A DNA stretch of 64,000 bases from contig JBDWTN010000005.1 in the NCBI GenBank assembly GCA_039984955.1, positions 558,001-622,000 on the forward strand. The letters are read 5' to 3'. The stretch's first letter is position 1; the number at the start of each line of letters is the position of its first letter. Both the position numbers and the translations under genes were made by a program. Source of the stretch: Marinobacter alexandrii (GTDB lineage: Bacteria > Bacteroidota > Bacteroidia > Cytophagales > Cyclobacteriaceae). The notes beneath the pieces are model-generated. The model was not told where the DNA came from. It saw only the letters and a program-made list of their open reading frames with translations, and made no database searches. Shown piece after piece: positions 61,716-64,000 of this stretch.

Positions 61716-62659
61716 TACTTTTTAGCTTTTACTACAGCCTCAAGAATCTCAAATGCTGCCTCTCCCATTGCATTTTCCTTATCCAATAATGGGTTGACTT
61801 CAACCATTTCCCAGCTAGCAATCTTAGGATTTTCAATTAATCCTCTGTTTATCTCTACGGCTTCCTCCTTCGTTAGGCCTCCAGGCACGGGGGTTCCAGT
61901 GCCCCACGATACATCGTCTGGATCCATACTATCCACATCAAAGGAAATGCATATAAGGTCACAGTCTTTCAGGTACTTAAGAGTTTCTTCAACAATCGTT
62001 TTTGTTGTTTTTTCTCTTACTTCCTCCACTTTAAAGACCTTAATTCCATGTTTTTCGATAAATGAGTCTTCTGGTAATTCTGTATCTCTTAATGCTATAA
62101 AGACAATATCTTCTGGATTGAGTTTAGGTCCGTCTAAACCTACGTTTTTCATTTTCTCCCAAAGCATAGATACTTTAGGAGTCAATTCATTCACTGCGTT
62201 TTCTTTATTATCGGCCGAAAGACTCATTGCTAATGGCATCCCATGAACATTGCCCGATGGGGTCGTGTATGGAGTATGAAGGTCAGCGTGAGCATCAATC
62301 CATACTGCCCCGATACGCTTGGTTGGGTTAGCTTTCTTAATTCCGCTCAATGTACCACCACCTGAAGAATGATCGCCAGCCAAAACAATTGGAAATTTGG
62401 TAGACGAGAGCTGAGCGATTGTATCACATACTTTAATCTCCACCTTGTGTATTTCCTCAATATATTTTGCCGTTCTATTCTCTTCTTCTTCAAAAAGCGC
62501 TTGATGGTTTCCTAAATCTACAATCTGAGTGGGGTATTTCGAGAAAAAGTTCGAACCAAGCTTGGCACTTGCGAGTTTGATCGCATCGATTCCGAGACTT
62601 GCTCCTCTTGTGCCAGCTCCAAATTCCGATCTAACTTCAACGATTTGTATTTTACTCAT
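61715..62659 (-). CDS. rocF: Arginase
   Basis: Hydrolyses arginine to ornithine and urea using a binuclear manganese centre. The 314-residue ureohydrolase carries the three metal-ligand motifs: LAGDHSSGGG (~97), WIDAHADLHT (~121) and SFDVDSMDPDD (~241), plus EMVEVNPLLD near the C terminus. Arginase rather than agmatinase or formimidoylglutamase is favoured by VHGMPLAMSL and by the neighbouring arginine genes. First gene of the arginase - ctlX - argS operon, divergent from arginine decarboxylase across about 100 bp. Confidence 0.92.
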   Translation of the reverse strand: MSKIQIVEVRSEFGAGTRGASLGIDAIKLASAKLGSNFFSKYPTQIVDLGNHQALFEEEENRTAKYIEEIHKVEIKVCDTIAQLSSTKFPIVLAGDHSSGGGTLSGIKKANPTKRIGAVWIDAHADLHTPYTTPSGNVHGMPLAMSLSADNKENAVNELTPKVSMLWEKMKNVGLDGPKLNPEDIVFIALRDTELPEDSFIEKHGIKVFKVEEVREKTTKTIVEETLKYLKDCDLICISFDVDSMDPDDVSWGTGTPVPGGLTKEEAVEINRGLIENPKIASWEMVEVNPLLDKENAMGEAAFEILEAVVKAKK

Positions 62660-62762
62660 AGGGTTAAAAAGTTGCGCAAACTTACGTTTTTATAAAAACA
62701 CTTTAAACGCTTTTCAGATTTCAAATTTTAATAGATAATTGCAGCGATCTATACCACAGCTA

Positions 62763-64000
62763 ATGAGAAAATACGCAGATCTAATTGATCAAACTTTCTA
62801 TTTCCCCACAAATGAATTCAAGGTGGAAAAAGATAATCTCCATTTTCATGGAGTGAATCTGATGGAAATCATCAAAGAATATGGAACTCCCTTGAAGCTC
62901 AGTTATCTGCCCAAGATTGGACAAAATATTAAGTACGCTTACTCCATTTTTGAAAGTGCAATAAAGAAACATAATTATGAAGGAAGCTATACTTATGCAT
63001 ACTGTACCAAAAGTTCGCATTTCAGGTTCGTTGTAGAAGAAGCACTTTCCAATAAAGCGCACATTGAAACCTCATCCGCCTATGATGTTCCAATTGTAAG
63101 GAACATGCACAAGGCTGGCAAGCTTTCCAGGGACCATTTTATAATTTGCAATGGATTTAAGCGTCCATTATATCTGCAGGAAGTCACATGGCTTTTGAAC
63201 GATGGGTTTGAAAATTGTATCCCGATTCTAGATAACCTCAATGAACTCAACTATTACAAAGAGCATGTCGAAAACAATTTTAAGATTGGGATTCGAATTG
63301 CGGCCGATGAAGAACCGAACTTTGCTTTCTATACTTCTCGTCTCGGTATAAGATATAGTGACATCCTACCTTATTACAAGGAAGAAATCAAAGACTCTAA
63401 GGCAAAGCTTAAAATGCTTCATTTCTTTATAAATACTGGCATTAAGGATACCGCGTACTATTGGAGTGAGCTCAGTAGATTCATCTACAAGTACTGTGAA
63501 CTTAAAAAAATATGCCCAGAGTTGGACACGATAGATATCGGTGGCGGATTTCCTATTAAAAATTCACTACATTTTGAATATGACTATCAGTACATGGCTG
63601 AACAGATCATTGAAAACATTCAATGGATTTGCAAAAAGAATCATGTTCCAGTGCCCAATATCTTTACTGAATTTGGAAGCTTTACTGTTGGCGAAAGTGG
63701 TGCCACCATCTATTCAATTCTTGATCAAAAACTTCAAAATGACAAAGAACTCTGGTATATGATGGATGGTTCTTTCATTACCCACATGCCAGATGTTTGG
63801 GGCCTGAATGAGAAGTTCATTATGTTACCCGTGAATCATTGGAAGAGTCCATATCATAAAGTAAACCTTGGGGGACTAACTTGTGATAGTATGGATTATT
63901 ATGATGCGGAAGCACATATTGGTGAGGTTTTCTTACCTCAGTATGATGATAAGGAAACACTGTATTTTGGATTTTTTCACACAGGCGCTTATCAAGAATC
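62763..64000 (+). CDS. speA: Arginine decarboxylase, SpeA-like (3' truncated by window)
   Basis: A plus-strand frame from ATG at 62763 that runs off the right edge after 412 codons. It is a PLP-dependent fold III decarboxylase: the start reads MRKYADLIDQTFYFP, the PLP lysine lies in YAYCTKSSHFRFV (Lys83), and later landmarks are HIETSSAYDVPIVR, DTIDIGGGFPI, IFTEFGSFTVG and a C-terminal GGLTCDSMDYYDAEA. Arginine decarboxylase makes agmatine, the first step of polyamine synthesis. It is divergent from arginase, so the two enzymes competing for arginine share a promoter region. The remaining C-terminal part is outside the window. Confidence 0.87.
   Translation, partial: MRKYADLIDQTFYFPTNEFKVEKDNLHFHGVNLMEIIKEYGTPLKLSYLPKIGQNIKYAYSIFESAIKKHNYEGSYTYAYCTKSSHFRFVVEEALSNKAHIETSSAYDVPIVRNMHKAGKLSRDHFIICNGFKRPLYLQEVTWLLNDGFENCIPILDNLNELNYYKEHVENNFKIGIRIAADEEPNFAFYTSRLGIRYSDILPYYKEEIKDSKAKLKMLHFFINTGIKDTAYYWSELSRFIYKYCELKKICPELDTIDIGGGFPIKNSLHFEYDYQYMAEQIIENIQWICKKNHVPVPNIFTEFGSFTVGESGATIYSILDQKLQNDKELWYMMDGSFITHMPDVWGLNEKFIMLPVNHWKSPYHKVNLGGLTCDSMDYYDAEAHIGEVFLPQYDDKETLYFGFFHTGAYQE

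Noticed and set aside
61794-62246. 150-codon plus-strand frame opposite arginase
   Set aside because: Antisense shadow of a clear arginase with all metal motifs; the product has no recognisable domain.

Overview
The window comes from an AT-rich marine-type Bacteroidota, most likely Cytophagales (Reichenbachiella/Fulvivirga-like). The evidence is SusC/SusD pairs, PorP/SprF and PorE-like type IX secretion (T9SS) parts, T9SS sorting domains of type A (left edge, PL7) and type B (giant adhesin), MenA for menaquinone, and many lipoproteins. I cannot name the species.

Region 1 (1-27.5 kb) is an alginate-utilisation locus. After the tail of a T9SS-secreted protein, a DUF4136 lipoprotein and a frameshifted methylglyoxal synthase, it holds a surface PL7 lyase with a discoidin-like module, KDPG aldolase, KDG kinase, an NrtR-like Nudix/winged-helix regulator, a heparinase II/III-type lyase, and a divergent PL7 enzyme with two PL7-type domains. 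Then comes a minus-strand operon PL6 - PL17 - kdgF - MFS uronate transporter - SDR DEH reductase. A second operon, susC - susD - two PKD-containing surface binding lipoproteins, is headed by a FadR-type GntR regulator. The pathway reads complete: surface cleavage (PL7), binding and import (SusCD and binding proteins), periplasmic depolymerisation (PL6, PL17, perhaps heparinase-like), inner-membrane uptake (MFS), ring opening (KdgF), reduction to KDG (SDR), phosphorylation (KdgK) and cleavage to pyruvate and glyceraldehyde-3-phosphate (Eda). A shared dyad TRTGTA-N5-TACACA before kdgK and the double PL7 gene, and a TGGTCGACCA palindrome before the GntR gene, suggest two regulatory inputs.

Region 2 (27.8-51 kb) contains a 53-residue small ORF, then a five-gene operon: an unusual Ras-like GTPase, a LytTR regulator, an LLF-motif coiled-coil protein, a roadblock-like protein and a membrane-anchored peptidoglycan-binding protein. 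It lies directly downstream of a T9SS/gliding module: a giant adhesin of about 5463 residues, PorP/SprF and a PorE-like OmpA protein. This GTPase operon is my best candidate for a poorly described system.

Region 3 (51.2-64 kb) holds tRNA-Glu, a small membrane protein, an M13 metallopeptidase lipoprotein, a universal stress protein coupled to an exported WD40-caspase protein, MenA, and an arginine cluster: arginase, CtlX-like amidinohydrolase and ArgS on the minus strand, with arginine decarboxylase diverging and leaving the window at the right edge.
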